NCBI GenBank assembly: GCA_017467535.1
Contig: JAFUST010000048.1
Location: forward strand, 1-49,654
DNA length: 49,654 bases
Direction: 5' to 3'
DNA from: Prevotella sp.
Lineage (GTDB): Bacteria > Bacteroidota > Bacteroidia > Bacteroidales > Bacteroidaceae
Shown here: one piece after another, positions 37,987 through 46,763 of the stretch
Numbering within the stretch: position 1 is the stretch's first letter
Layout of the letters: every line of letters starts with the position of its first letter
The notes under the pieces: generated by a model
Database searches by the model: none
Told to the model about the DNA's origin: nothing
The model's input: only the letters and a program-made list of their open reading frames with translations
Translations under genes and position numbers: made by a program

Positions 37987-40875
37987 TCACTTGATTTTCG
38001 GTTTCAGTTCGTCAGGCGAGTCGTTGGTGAACATATTCACCGGCGGTGCCTGCTCAGTAAAGAAGTGGCCGATGGTCTGCTCGTCCAGCGTCAGCGTGGG
38101 CTGGAAATCGTCGCTCTGCATGTAGTCGATGATGGCTCGGCGCATCTGGCGTGCCACGTGGCGGTGCTCCAGGTCGCTCGTGATGTCCATCGTGGTCATG
38201 AGCAGGCGGCCCTTGCCCACACGGGCCTCGATGAGCATGCCCAGTTTGCGCGACACGTGCCAGGTGTCGATGGGCTGTATGGGCGACTGATAGTCCTGGG
38301 GCAGTTCGCGGAGGTTCATCACCTGGGCGCGGTTGAGCAGTTCCCACCAGTTCAGGTTGGCCCAGTCGTCGGTGGGGAATCCGTGACGGAACAGCGGATG
38401 CTGACGGTCGATGTAGGCACCCGTGGTATTTGGCGGACGCATCTTGAACCACGAGGTATTCCAGAAGACGGGCAGATAGGTCTGCTTCACATCGCTGCCC
38501 AGCGTCACGCGTCCGGCAGCCAGCAGCAGCACGGTGCCGCCCTTCTTCAGGGTCTTCAGGGCCTCGGCATCGAGGCTGTCTGCCACCAGGAACTTATCAT
38601 TTATCACTTCTCCCTCATCACTTTCTGCAGGATAGACCCAGAAGTCCCAATGGTTGATGAGGAAGTTGCCCATCGAGACGGCCAGGGTCATCTTGGTAGG
38701 CTCCGTAATGCTGTCCAGGGGTACGCGGATGGTGCCCAGAGGATGGTTCTTGCCCACGGGAACGGTGCCGCTGTAGAGCGTGTCGGCTGCAAAGAGCGTC
38801 AACTCATTGCGCCATATCTGATACGCAGCCTTGCCGTCCACCACGTCGCCATATAGAGCGTTGTACGCTTCCACGGGCACCAGGAGCGTGTCGCGGTTGG
38901 TATAGACGAACTTGGGGAATCGGGCCAGCAGCACCATAGGGTTGCAGAACTCGCGCCACTGCCGGCTGCCCACGTAGCCCTTCTCGCGCCAGAACACGTT
39001 GAGCGGCCCCACGAGTGCCGTGCCCTGTCCGCTGTAGTCGTTCAGGCCCAGCAACTGGAATCCAGTGTAGTCCTTGGTGCGCAAGTTGCGCTCTATCTCG
39101 TATTTGTAGCAGAGCGTCTGCAGACGTCCGCTGGCCATGAGAAATTTCTCTGCCTGTGCCTCCATGCCGTTGTCGCGCAGCAAATCGCGAAAGATTTCCA
39201 GGTTGCGGGCCTTGTAGGCACCAGTGTACTGAGGAATCTCCTTGAAGTCAGGGAAGACGCACCACTGGCCCTGCTCGTGGGCAACGATGGGCGTCTGGTT
39301 GGGCTCGCTGCCCTTATAGTTTCGCGGGAACTCAATCTGGCTATAGTAGTCATCGTCGCTGCCAGGCGCGTGGCGATCCCAGTCCAGGCCGCGGGCACCG
39401 CCCTTCACGTGATATTCCGAACCGCCGTCCCAGGCCCAACCGCCACCAACGGAAGCACCACAGTAGACGCGCGTAGAGTCGTACTCATGCATGGTCTTCA
39501 CCCAATCGTTGCAGTAACTCACCCAGTCGCCCGCAGGCTCGTTGCCGGCAGCCATCATGACGAACGAGGGATGGTGGCCGTAGGTGTCGACGATGCGCTT
39601 CGACTCTTCCAGCAGATACTCATCGATGGCCTGACCGCGACGCAGACGCACTCCATGATTGGGCCACGACGGGCCCTCGGGCTGCAGGTAGATGCCCACA
39701 CGGTCGGCGGCGCAGAAGGCGGCATCGGGCGGACAGTAACTGTGGAAGCGCACGTGGTTAAGGCCGTACTCCTTGCATTTCTTGAAGATGCGCACCCACT
39801 CGTCCTCGTCGGTTGGCGGATAGCCCGTCTCTGGGAACAGGCAGTTCTCCACCGTGCCTCGCAGGAACAGCGGACGGCCGTTGATCAGCATCTGGCGACC
39901 ACGGATGCTGATGTCGCGCAGACCGAACTGCGTCTCGTAGACGGTCTCGCCAGCCCTGACCGTCAGGCGATATAGATTGGGGTGGAACTCATCCCATAGT
40001 TTCATATTCTGACTCAGGAAGAACGACAGTCGCACCTTGCTACCCTCGGCCTCGACGGAACTGCTGTGCAGGGGCCGACGGCCCACCTGACCATCGTGCA
40101 GCGGACGTATGTCGGCACTCACCAGATAGTCGTTCAGGGGGAAGAAGCGGACGCCGTCCACATGATTCTCCAGTTGCACCTCCACGGTCAATACGTTCAC
40201 CGACAGGTCAGGGATGATGCGTACATTGCGGATGTTGAGCCGCTTCCACTGCGCCTGCAGTTCTATGCGGCCTGCGATGCCGTTCCAGTTGCCCTGCGTC
40301 TGGTCGGTCACGCTATGCGAGTCCTGGCCCACGCAGACATTCTCTATGCCGTTGTAGACGCGGATGGCTATCTCGTTGCGCTCGCCAGCCTTCATGTATT
40401 TCGTCACGTCATACTCGTGGGGCACTGATAGCGACATCTGATGGCCCACCTCACGACCGTTCACGAAGACGGTGGTCTCGATGTGCGGACGCTCCAGGAA
40501 GAGCACGATGCGCTGGTCGCTCCAGTCCTTTGGCACGTAGATGGTGCGCCGATACCAAGCGTTGCCCGTGTAGTGACGCTCAGGGGTGAGGAAGAAGGGG
40601 AACTTCATGTTGCCCTCCTGCCGATAGCGCTCCATGTAGGGGTTGAAGTAGTAACTGGAGTCGTAGAGCGACCCCGTCCACTGGGTGTTGACGCTGACGG
40701 GCGTACCCTTGTCGTTGGTCAGCATCGAGCCGGGCAGCATCACGTAGTCGTTGTACTTCGGCTCGTCGCCCATCGAAAACTCCCACATGCCCGACAGGTC
40801 GATGACCTGCTGGGCATGCAGATGGCCTAAGGCAAATAGCCAGCAGCATACAGCAAAACAAAAATATCGCTTCAT
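37987..40875 (-). CDS. Glycoside hydrolase family 2 enzyme
   Basis: A 962-residue protein with signal peptide MKRYFCFAVCCWLFALGHLHAQ. It has the N-terminal jelly-roll sugar-binding domain (about 25-210, with WYRRTIYVPKDW and VFVNGREVGHQ), an Ig-like domain (about 215-330), and a TIM barrel (about 335-600) with RFHSYCPPDAAF and AGNEPAGDW, whose Glu is the usual acid/base. The C-terminal part (about 690-960) is a domain with GRVTLGS and MTTMDITSD. A heptamer-type insert (38593-38624) is translated as SDEGEVINDK. It overlaps the upstream GH35 gene by 4 bases, so the two glycosidases are coupled and probably act on the same galactose-containing glycan. The exact linkage is unknown. Confidence 0.88.
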   Translation of the reverse strand: MKRYFCFAVCCWLFALGHLHAQQVIDLSGMWEFSMGDEPKYNDYVMLPGSMLTNDKGTPVSVNTQWTGSLYDSSYYFNPYMERYRQEGNMKFPFFLTPERHYTGNAWYRRTIYVPKDWSDQRIVLFLERPHIETTVFVNGREVGHQMSLSVPHEYDVTKYMKAGERNEIAIRVYNGIENVCVGQDSHSVTDQTQGNWNGIAGRIELQAQWKRLNIRNVRIIPDLSVNVLTVEVQLENHVDGVRFFPLNDYLVSADIRPLHDGQVGRRPLHSSSVEAEGSKVRLSFFLSQNMKLWDEFHPNLYRLTVRAGETVYETQFGLRDISIRGRQMLINGRPLFLRGTVENCLFPETGYPPTDEDEWVRIFKKCKEYGLNHVRFHSYCPPDAAFCAADRVGIYLQPEGPSWPNHGVRLRRGQAIDEYLLEESKRIVDTYGHHPSFVMMAAGNEPAGDWVSYCNDWVKTMHEYDSTRVYCGASVGGGWAWDGGSEYHVKGGARGLDWDRHAPGSDDDYYSQIEFPRNYKGSEPNQTPIVAHEQGQWCVFPDFKEIPQYTGAYKARNLEIFRDLLRDNGMEAQAEKFLMASGRLQTLCYKYEIERNLRTKDYTGFQLLGLNDYSGQGTALVGPLNVFWREKGYVGSRQWREFCNPMVLLARFPKFVYTNRDTLLVPVEAYNALYGDVVDGKAAYQIWRNELTLFAADTLYSGTVPVGKNHPLGTIRVPLDSITEPTKMTLAVSMGNFLINHWDFWVYPAESDEGEVINDKFLVADSLDAEALKTLKKGGTVLLLAAGRVTLGSDVKQTYLPVFWNTSWFKMRPPNTTGAYIDRQHPLFRHGFPTDDWANLNWWELLNRAQVMNLRELPQDYQSPIQPIDTWHVSRKLGMLIEARVGKGRLLMTTMDITSDLEHRHVARQMRRAIIDYMQSDDFQPTLTLDEQTIGHFFTEQAPPVNMFTNDSPDELKPKIK
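38593..38624. repeat. TGATRAG/GGAGAAG repeat in the GH2 gene
   Basis: On the coding strand AAGTGATGAGGGAGAAGTGA then TAAATGATAAG. The same 14-mer core (TGATRAGGGAGAAG) occurs at 41697-41728 in the GH35 gene. It is translated in frame as SDEGEVINDK here and SDKGEVKSDK there. Confidence 0.85.
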
Positions 40876-43001
40876 AATCCTTCGTGAGTTATTTCAATGT
40901 GTTTCACGCTCTCGCCTACGGTCTTGTCGGCCTCGCGAGGCAGGTAGACGGGTTCATCCTTCTGCATGGGCAGGATGCGCAGTTCCAGTTGCGTGCAGCC
41001 CTCAGGCAGTCGCCACAGCCCGTATAGGAACGGGCGGCCGTACTGGAAGTGGTCGGCTATCAACTTGCCATTGGCATAGAGGCGGGCGCAGTCGCCCTGA
41101 TAGTCAATCGTCAGAAGTGATGGGTGAAAGGCTACGGGTAGGCGACCATCGGTCGGGAATGGAGTGATAAGTGATGAGTCCGCAGGCAACTGGATCTGAT
41201 AGACGGCGGCCTGCTGCCAGTCTTCTTCCGACGGGGCCTCGGCCACCTTGGCCTTGCCCATCTGGATGGTGCGCAGCGTGCCGGCTTCCTTCACCTTCGT
41301 GCAGGAAGCGGTAGCAAACTCTTCACTCTTCACTTTACACTCTTCACTCAAAAAAAGCCGCTCGGCCTCCTGCTGCGTCAGCAGATAGATGTTATTATAA
41401 ATAGGTGTCGACAGGCCCTTTGCCTTCACGTTCTTCAGCGTCTTTCCGCTCTGCAGGGCGATGGTCGTTGAGATGCCCTTCACCTGCATCATATAGACCT
41501 TGCCGTCGCGCTTGGCCACAAGTTGGGCAGTGGCATACTTGATGCCGTCGATATTGACGGGGAAGACGGCAATCGTGCCGGCAGGGATGGTCAGACGGGG
41601 CAACTTCACGCCGCAGGCCTCCAACTGCACATCCTTCTTGGCAGAGAGGTTCTGCAGGCGCTCGTAGTTGTTGATGAAGATGAAGCCGCTCTGACACTTA
41701 TCACTCTTCACTTCTCCCTTATCACTTCTAACTGCCCAGCGCAGGAAACTGTCATCGCCCTTCGCTATAGAAGCCCCCTCGGGGGCAGTAGGGGGGGCTT
41801 TGAACTCGGCCTCCATCGGCGCGAGCGTCTCGCCCCAGTCGTGCATGAAGAGGTGCAGCGGACGCAGACGATAGTACACCTCGTTCCTCTGTCCGAACTC
41901 GCCCAGCGGACACTGGAAGTCGTAGTTCTTCACGGGCAGGTCGTTGTTGGCCGTGCCCAGCGTGCGCTGCGTCTCGTTCAGCGTGATGCCCGTGGTGCTC
42001 TCAGGGTTGGTGCCGCCGTGATACATGTAGTAGCCCAGCAGATTGCTGCCAGAACCCAGTTTCACCACCGCCATCGAGAGGGCATCGTCGGCATAGATGT
42101 AGGGACGGCGATGATAGGCCGTGGCCATGCCGCCGCCCAGTTCGCAGGTGAAGTAGGGATAGTCCTCGTCGCCCTTGTTGATCGTCTCCTCCTGCTTGCC
42201 CAGCAGGTCGGTGCCGATGGCCGTCGACGAGCGGAAGCCCTTGAAGTTGAAGGCCTTATAGTAGTTGCCGGCCGTCTCCTGGATGCTTTTGTCCCAGAAG
42301 CCGTCGGCATAGTCGCCATAGAGGGGCAGCATCTCGCCGAAAGGCACGGGCTTAGAGAGTTCCGGCCAGCCCGTGCGCGTGTAGAAAGGCAGGTCGAAGC
42401 CTATCTGCAGGGCAATACGCTTCAGAGCCATCAGATAGTCGCCCGAGCCGCGATACTCGTTGTCAAACTGACAAGCGATGAGCGGTCCGCCGTCCTTCCA
42501 CTGCAGGCCGATGATCTGCGAATAAATCTGCCGATAGAGTTTCTCGGCATAACCGAGAAACACGGGTTCCTGCGAGCGTAGCCGGCAGCCCTTCGAGAAC
42601 ATCCAGTCGGGTATGCCCCCGTTGCGCACCTCACCGTGACAGAACGGCCCTATGCGCAGCACCACGGGCATCTGCTCCTCCTGGCATATCTGGAGGAAGC
42701 GGCGCAGGTCGCGCTGTCCGTCCCAGCGGAAGATGCCCTCCTGCTCCTCTATATGGTTCCAAAATACATAGGTGGCGATGATGGTCACCCCACCCTCTTT
42801 CATCTTCCTCACCTCCTGCTGCCACTCGTCGGCTGGAATGCGGCTGTAGTGCACCTCGCCCATTACGGGCACCACCCTCTTGCCATCGATGATCAGGCTC
42901 TGGCGGTCCCACTTCACTTCCTGGTTCTCGCGAGCACTGCCTGGTGTCGCCATCATCAGCGCCACACCGCCTGCCAACATCAACTTTGCTAATAGATTCA
43001 T
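40872..43001 (-). CDS. Glycoside hydrolase family 35 beta-galactosidase
   Basis: A 709-residue protein with N-terminal signal sequence (MNLLAKLMLAGGVALMMATPGSA). The GH35 barrel has GEVHYSRIPADEWQQEVRKMKEGG, then QFDNEYRGSGDY (acid/base Glu) and YFTCELGGGM (nucleophile Glu). The C-terminal beta domains follow, ending EITHEGL. Three dispersed repeats are translated inside it: PPTAPEGAS (41771-41800), SDKGEVKSDK (41697-41728) and SEECKVKSEE (41320-41350). It removes terminal beta-galactose. ATG 43001 is selected; the longer frame starts in the promoter. It is followed by the GH2 gene with a 4-base overlap. Confidence 0.92.
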   Translation of the reverse strand: MNLLAKLMLAGGVALMMATPGSARENQEVKWDRQSLIIDGKRVVPVMGEVHYSRIPADEWQQEVRKMKEGGVTIIATYVFWNHIEEQEGIFRWDGQRDLRRFLQICQEEQMPVVLRIGPFCHGEVRNGGIPDWMFSKGCRLRSQEPVFLGYAEKLYRQIYSQIIGLQWKDGGPLIACQFDNEYRGSGDYLMALKRIALQIGFDLPFYTRTGWPELSKPVPFGEMLPLYGDYADGFWDKSIQETAGNYYKAFNFKGFRSSTAIGTDLLGKQEETINKGDEDYPYFTCELGGGMATAYHRRPYIYADDALSMAVVKLGSGSNLLGYYMYHGGTNPESTTGITLNETQRTLGTANNDLPVKNYDFQCPLGEFGQRNEVYYRLRPLHLFMHDWGETLAPMEAEFKAPPTAPEGASIAKGDDSFLRWAVRSDKGEVKSDKCQSGFIFINNYERLQNLSAKKDVQLEACGVKLPRLTIPAGTIAVFPVNIDGIKYATAQLVAKRDGKVYMMQVKGISTTIALQSGKTLKNVKAKGLSTPIYNNIYLLTQQEAERLFLSEECKVKSEEFATASCTKVKEAGTLRTIQMGKAKVAEAPSEEDWQQAAVYQIQLPADSSLITPFPTDGRLPVAFHPSLLTIDYQGDCARLYANGKLIADHFQYGRPFLYGLWRLPEGCTQLELRILPMQKDEPVYLPREADKTVGESVKHIEITHEGL
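41320..41800. repeat. Three in-frame repeat inserts in the GH35 gene
   Basis: 41320-41350 (coding strand TGAAGAG / TGTAAAG heptamers, encoding SEECKVKSEE), 41697-41728 (TGATAAG GGAGAAG heptamers) and 41771-41800 (palindrome AAGCCCCC...GGGGGCTT with an inner CCCCCTCGGGGG, encoding PPTAPEGAS). None breaks the frame. Confidence 0.85.
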
Positions 43002-43030
43002 GCTTTTTCGTAGTTTTGGTTTTCTGAGTG

Positions 43031-43038
43031 CAAAGGTA
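43031..43038 (-). promoter_or_regulatory. -7 element of the GH35-GH2 operon
   Basis: Minus-strand TACCTTTG, 29 bases before the GH35 ATG. No good -33 is seen. Confidence 0.6.
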
Positions 43039-43369
43039 AGCAATTATCAGGACATAAAAGATAGATTATCCCACAAAATTGATGGACAAAGCAAGCAAAA
43101 GCACAAAAGACTGGATCCAGACACCATAGAAGCCTCCAATCGATGGGTTTACAGATGGCAAGAAGTTGTTCTCTCCTATTCATAAATATATGTATGATTT
43201 AATGGGGGTCTTGTGATAAGTGATCATTTAGACCCCAATGATCCAATGATTGAGGATAAGAAATAGAGGCAATTGTTTGGTTATGTCAAGCAAATTGAGT
43301 AATTTTGCAGCGTGATTTGAGTAAAAGTAACAAGAAAATTGAGTAAAACTTCAAAACCAATTTGAGCAA
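43039..43369. other. Gap between GH35 and the DUF4143 ATPase: possible gene scrap, inverted-repeat copy and repeat array
   Basis: No intact gene. From ATG 43082 one frame reads MDKASKSTKDWIQTP, a stop, then KPPIDGFTDGKKLFSPIHKYMYD, which looks like the degraded end of an unknown protein; I give this low weight. GGGGTCT (43205-43211) pairs with AGACCCC (43230-43236). The 32 bases 43213-43244 are an inverted relative of 44629-44664 beyond the ATPase gene. Four TTGAGTAA-type repeats follow at 43295-43369. Confidence 0.5.
43295..43369 (+). promoter_or_regulatory. Four TTGAGTAA repeats at 22-bp spacing before the DUF4143 ATPase gene
   Basis: TTGAGTAA at 43295-43302, 43317-43324 and 43339-43346, then TTGAGCAA at 43362-43369, touching the ATG at 43370. 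Starts are 22, 22 and 23 bases apart, about two helical turns, so all face the same side of the DNA. This is the layout of a cooperative operator or iteron array rather than a simple promoter; no TAnnTTTG element was found between them. Confidence 0.8.
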
Positions 43370-44587
43370 ATGGAATATATTCGCAAGCAGTTCGACACGC
43401 TGAAAGAGCGCATCTTGGAGCCCAGGAAGTTCATGCAGGTGCTGGCAGGACCAAGGCAGGTGGGTAAATCGACACTTGTGGATCAGGTGCTGGCGCAGGT
43501 GGACATTCCTCACGCAGTGGAAGTGGCAGATGCTGTCGATCCGAAGGACAGCGACTGGATTCACCGTGTGTGGGAGGCGGCACGCGCGACGATGATGTTC
43601 AGGGGCATCGGTGAGTATCTGTTGGTGATTGACGAGGTGCAGAAAATTGAGAACTGGAGCGAGGTGGTCAAGAGGGAATGGGATGCGGACACACGCAACC
43701 GAGTGAACCTGAAGGTGGTACTGCTGGGGAGCAGTCGCCTACTGCTGAGAAAGAGCCTGACGGAGTCGCTGGCAGGACGGTATGAACTGATTAGGATGCC
43801 GCACTGGAGCCTGCGGGAGATGCAGGATGCATTTGGGGTGACGCTGGACGAGTATATCTACTTTGGCGGCTATCCTGGTCCCGCACACTTGATCAAAGAT
43901 GAGCGCCGTTGGCGGAAGTACATCAAGGACTCACTGGTGGCTCCAGCCATCGAGAAAGATGTGGTGATGACGTCGAACATCTACAAGCCGGCCCTGATGA
44001 AGCAGTTGTTCGAACTGGGATGTGGCTACTCGGCAGAGATCCTGTCGCTGACGAAGTTGATGGGACAGTTGCAAGACGCAGGGAACGTGACAACGCTGGC
44101 GGGATATCTGGAGATACTGAACCAGTGTGCGCTGTTGACGGCACTGCAAAAGTATGCCAACGACGAAGCGCGGAAGCGTGGTTCAATTCCTAAATATCAG
44201 GTGTATAACAATGCGCTACTAACGGCTTACAAGGGTCGAGGATTCGAGGCAGACAGGACGGACACAAGGGTCTGGGGCCGCTGGGTGGAAAGCGCAGTGG
44301 GGGCACACCTGCTGAGTATGGCAGAGGAACTGGACTACGAGGTGTACTACTGGCGGGAGCCGTCGCGGAAAAAGGATGAGAACGACAAGGACAAAGAGGT
44401 GGATTTCGTTATCGTGCGTGACGGTGAGGTGACTGCTATCGAGGTAAAGAGCGGCAGACGAGGAATGAACTCAGGACTGCCTGCCTTCGTAGAGGCATTT
44501 CATCCGAAACGGTCGTTCATTGTAGGTACGGGCGGCGTGAGCCTGGAGGATTTCCTCGGATGCGAAGTGGAAACACTGATTGGGTAA
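43370..44587 (+). CDS. AAA ATPase with C-terminal DUF4143
   Basis: A 405-residue protein. The N-terminal AAA domain has LAGPRQVGKSTLVDQVL (Walker A), EYLLVIDEVQKI (Walker B) and LLGSSRLLLRKSLTESLAGR (sensor region). The C-terminal DUF4143 has RRWRKYIKDSLVAPAIEKDV and a nuclease-like end with KEVDFVIVRDGEVTAIEVKSGRRG, the D...ExK pattern of restriction-type folds. This is a large, scattered family of unknown role, often found as lone genes. It is bracketed by related inverted repeats (43213-43244 and 44629-44664) and preceded by a 22-bp repeat array, which supports arrival as a separate unit. Confidence 0.9.
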   Translation: MEYIRKQFDTLKERILEPRKFMQVLAGPRQVGKSTLVDQVLAQVDIPHAVEVADAVDPKDSDWIHRVWEAARATMMFRGIGEYLLVIDEVQKIENWSEVVKREWDADTRNRVNLKVVLLGSSRLLLRKSLTESLAGRYELIRMPHWSLREMQDAFGVTLDEYIYFGGYPGPAHLIKDERRWRKYIKDSLVAPAIEKDVVMTSNIYKPALMKQLFELGCGYSAEILSLTKLMGQLQDAGNVTTLAGYLEILNQCALLTALQKYANDEARKRGSIPKYQVYNNALLTAYKGRGFEADRTDTRVWGRWVESAVGAHLLSMAEELDYEVYYWREPSRKKDENDKDKEVDFVIVRDGEVTAIEVKSGRRGMNSGLPAFVEAFHPKRSFIVGTGGVSLEDFLGCEVETLIG

Positions 44588-44903
44588 TTTCTGATACATT
44601 GATTATGCAAATTCGTTGAATCAGAACAAATCAATGGGGGACGATTCTAAATGGTCACTATTCGTGCCATAGATGATCTTTCATTGATAGTAAGCACTGG
44701 CAAAGGTATGAATAAAAACTTATACATCCAAATCTTTTGTCCAAAAAGTAATCATTTAAAATCGCCCCCATTGATCCCATTTATTCTTCTCTTTAATTTG
44801 GAGATTAAAAACAGAATCTGCCCCATTGATTCTTCTGAACACTACAAAAGTATTTGTCACAGATGAATCAAAAGGACAGATTCTAAATACCTTCATTTAT
44901 TTA
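44588..44903. other. Repeat-filled gap downstream of the DUF4143 ATPase
   Basis: No supported gene. Related copies of a unit with core ATCAATGGGG...GATTCTAAATGGTCACT occur at 44629-44664 (plus), 44743-44778 (minus), 44812-44837 (minus, partial) and 44864-44891 (plus, partial). Between the first two lies a minus-strand promoter, TACCTTTG (44708-44701) with TTTG (44732-44729), spacer 20. It drives only an 8-codon frame before running antisense into the ATPase gene, so a lost gene or an antisense transcript is possible. Confidence 0.6.
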
Positions 44904-46763
44904 TCATTGCTTCACCCATTTGGTTGAAACGGTTTTCCCATTCGTAATCACTGACACAGTATATATTCCATTGGGGATTGTGAGGACATCAACTTTGCTG
45001 CGGCCCAGCACAACATCCCCCTCCGTGTATATCCTGCCATTTCTTACATCAGTTATGACATATCGTCCATTATCACTCTTGGAAAGTTCCAATAGGAGAG
45101 AGTTTCCTTCCTTCTTGACATCCAACAAAGGGGTAGAGGCGTTCGTCTCATTTGTAAAGTCAAATACCTTTGCGTCGCCGATGCTCTGCCCTTCATCATT
45201 GATATATGTGAGGCGTATGGTTGAGGGGTATCGCTTATTCATAAATGCAACGATATATCCATCTGACGGATCTGCATAATATGTATAAGGTGTTGGCCAG
45301 TCAGAGTCTGTTTGCTCTACCAAAATCTCCTTGCACCCCTCTGTGTCTTCAAAGCCAATCTCCACATCAATGAATTCGTCTTCCATATCTTGAACTGTCG
45401 ATACAACCTGGGCTCTCCGTAGAAATCGTTGGCTTGAATTGAGAACGACATTACTTGGTGTGTAAGAGTTCAACTGATATTTTGGCTTCTGTGGCGGAAA
45501 ATGATAAAGAGAATGCTGTATTTCATAATTCAAGTACCTACCCCCTACTCCATATGAATAACTAACTTTCATCAGTCGTAAGTAACCATCAACCGTGCGG
45601 GCATAAGTGGAGTCATCAGGACTAAATGAGGCCAAGGAAGTGTATGACTCCCATGAGCCATCTTTCTTAAGGACATATTTGCCAGGTGCTTGCCTTTCTC
45701 TTTTGTCGTAAAGCGTACTGGTTTCCTGTGCTTTAACTGATTTTGTTTTCACTTTGTTCTTTAAGTTGTTACCTGTCGAATTGTTTGCAACGTACGGAAT
45801 TACATTGGCAGTAGAGGCAGAGCTTACATATGTTTCTCCCCCCATACCTGTAACAAGTCCCGTTTCCATCCATCCACATTGGTACAAGACAGATTCAATG
45901 CCTTTGCCAATATATCTGATGGCCGTACCTTTTGCTATGCCTGGTTGCATAGCAAGTGTCTCATTTTCGCTACTGTCTATGACGAAATAACTTAATGAGT
46001 ATTTGGGATTATAGACATCGGGGCAATAGAGAGGCCAATTGGTTTGGCCCATCCCCTCAATATACTTACCATTGCTGACAAGCGATTGATAATTCACGGG
46101 GGCTACGTTATAATCATATCTATATCCGTTCAGAACATAGCGAGTATAGACATTGGGATAGTTCGTCGTTGGAGTAATGTTGGTACCATCGTAGTATACC
46201 TGCATGTAAAGCCCCAATGCCTTTCCAATAGCCTGTATGGCGACTGTAATGAAATCATACTTCAGAGGGCTGATGCGGGTGGCATCCGTATTGTAATCGA
46301 AAGGCATATCGGCATTGAACGTGATGACTGCATCTATACCCGTTTCAAAGTCATTACCATTTGTACATCCCATGTTTACCTGCCACAATCTTTTCTCCAA
46401 GGCCCGTTCTGTACCTGCGCAACTTTCCAGATAGTTTGCTGTGGCAACCGCAAGGGCAGTATTGTCAAGGAGATGCTCCATCCTAACCGAGATGTTGATT
46501 GGATATGCCGTGGGAATCTTTTCCTCCCAAAGCCTGCATGCATAATTAAAGGCATTCCGAATTGTCGGAGTGAAGGCCGTACCCACAAAAGTTGGCTTGA
46601 TGATAGTACCACCAAGCACATCCCGTGTTCCGAGATTCTCCAACACAACGACTTGCGAATTGCTTGATGAAGCATAAATGCCATTTACACCGTATTGGGC
46701 ACTGGCAATCTGGCATGTGAAGCCAGCAAGTAAAATCAATAGACTTCGTTTCATTTTTTCCAT
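44904..46763 (-). CDS. T9SS-exported metallopeptidase-like protein with ablated active site
   Basis: A 619-residue protein with signal peptide (KRSLLILLAGFTCQIASA). The N-terminal half has the layout of secreted zinc peptidases: FNYACRLWEEKIPTAYPI, GIDAVITF, then FITVAIQAIGKALGLY where HEIGHALGL is expected, so His, Glu and His are replaced by Gln, Ala and Lys. A Met-turn-like ETLAMQPG and a QCGW end remain. The C terminus (about 550-619, ending GIYTVSVITNGKTVSTKWVKQ) is a type A T9SS sorting domain. It is probably a catalytically dead surface or secreted binding protein. It starts immediately after the stop of the related upstream gene. Confidence 0.8.
   Translation of the reverse strand: MEKMKRSLLILLAGFTCQIASAQYGVNGIYASSSNSQVVVLENLGTRDVLGGTIIKPTFVGTAFTPTIRNAFNYACRLWEEKIPTAYPINISVRMEHLLDNTALAVATANYLESCAGTERALEKRLWQVNMGCTNGNDFETGIDAVITFNADMPFDYNTDATRISPLKYDFITVAIQAIGKALGLYMQVYYDGTNITPTTNYPNVYTRYVLNGYRYDYNVAPVNYQSLVSNGKYIEGMGQTNWPLYCPDVYNPKYSLSYFVIDSSENETLAMQPGIAKGTAIRYIGKGIESVLYQCGWMETGLVTGMGGETYVSSASTANVIPYVANNSTGNNLKNKVKTKSVKAQETSTLYDKRERQAPGKYVLKKDGSWESYTSLASFSPDDSTYARTVDGYLRLMKVSYSYGVGGRYLNYEIQHSLYHFPPQKPKYQLNSYTPSNVVLNSSQRFLRRAQVVSTVQDMEDEFIDVEIGFEDTEGCKEILVEQTDSDWPTPYTYYADPSDGYIVAFMNKRYPSTIRLTYINDEGQSIGDAKVFDFTNETNASTPLLDVKKEGNSLLLELSKSDNGRYVITDVRNGRIYTEGDVVLGRSKVDVLTIPNGIYTVSVITNGKTVSTKWVKQ

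Noticed and set aside
44651-44866. 71-codon plus-strand frame after the DUF4143 ATPase
   Set aside because: It reads through several copies of the inverted repeat and a minus-strand promoter; composition is not convincing and no ribosome-binding site is seen.
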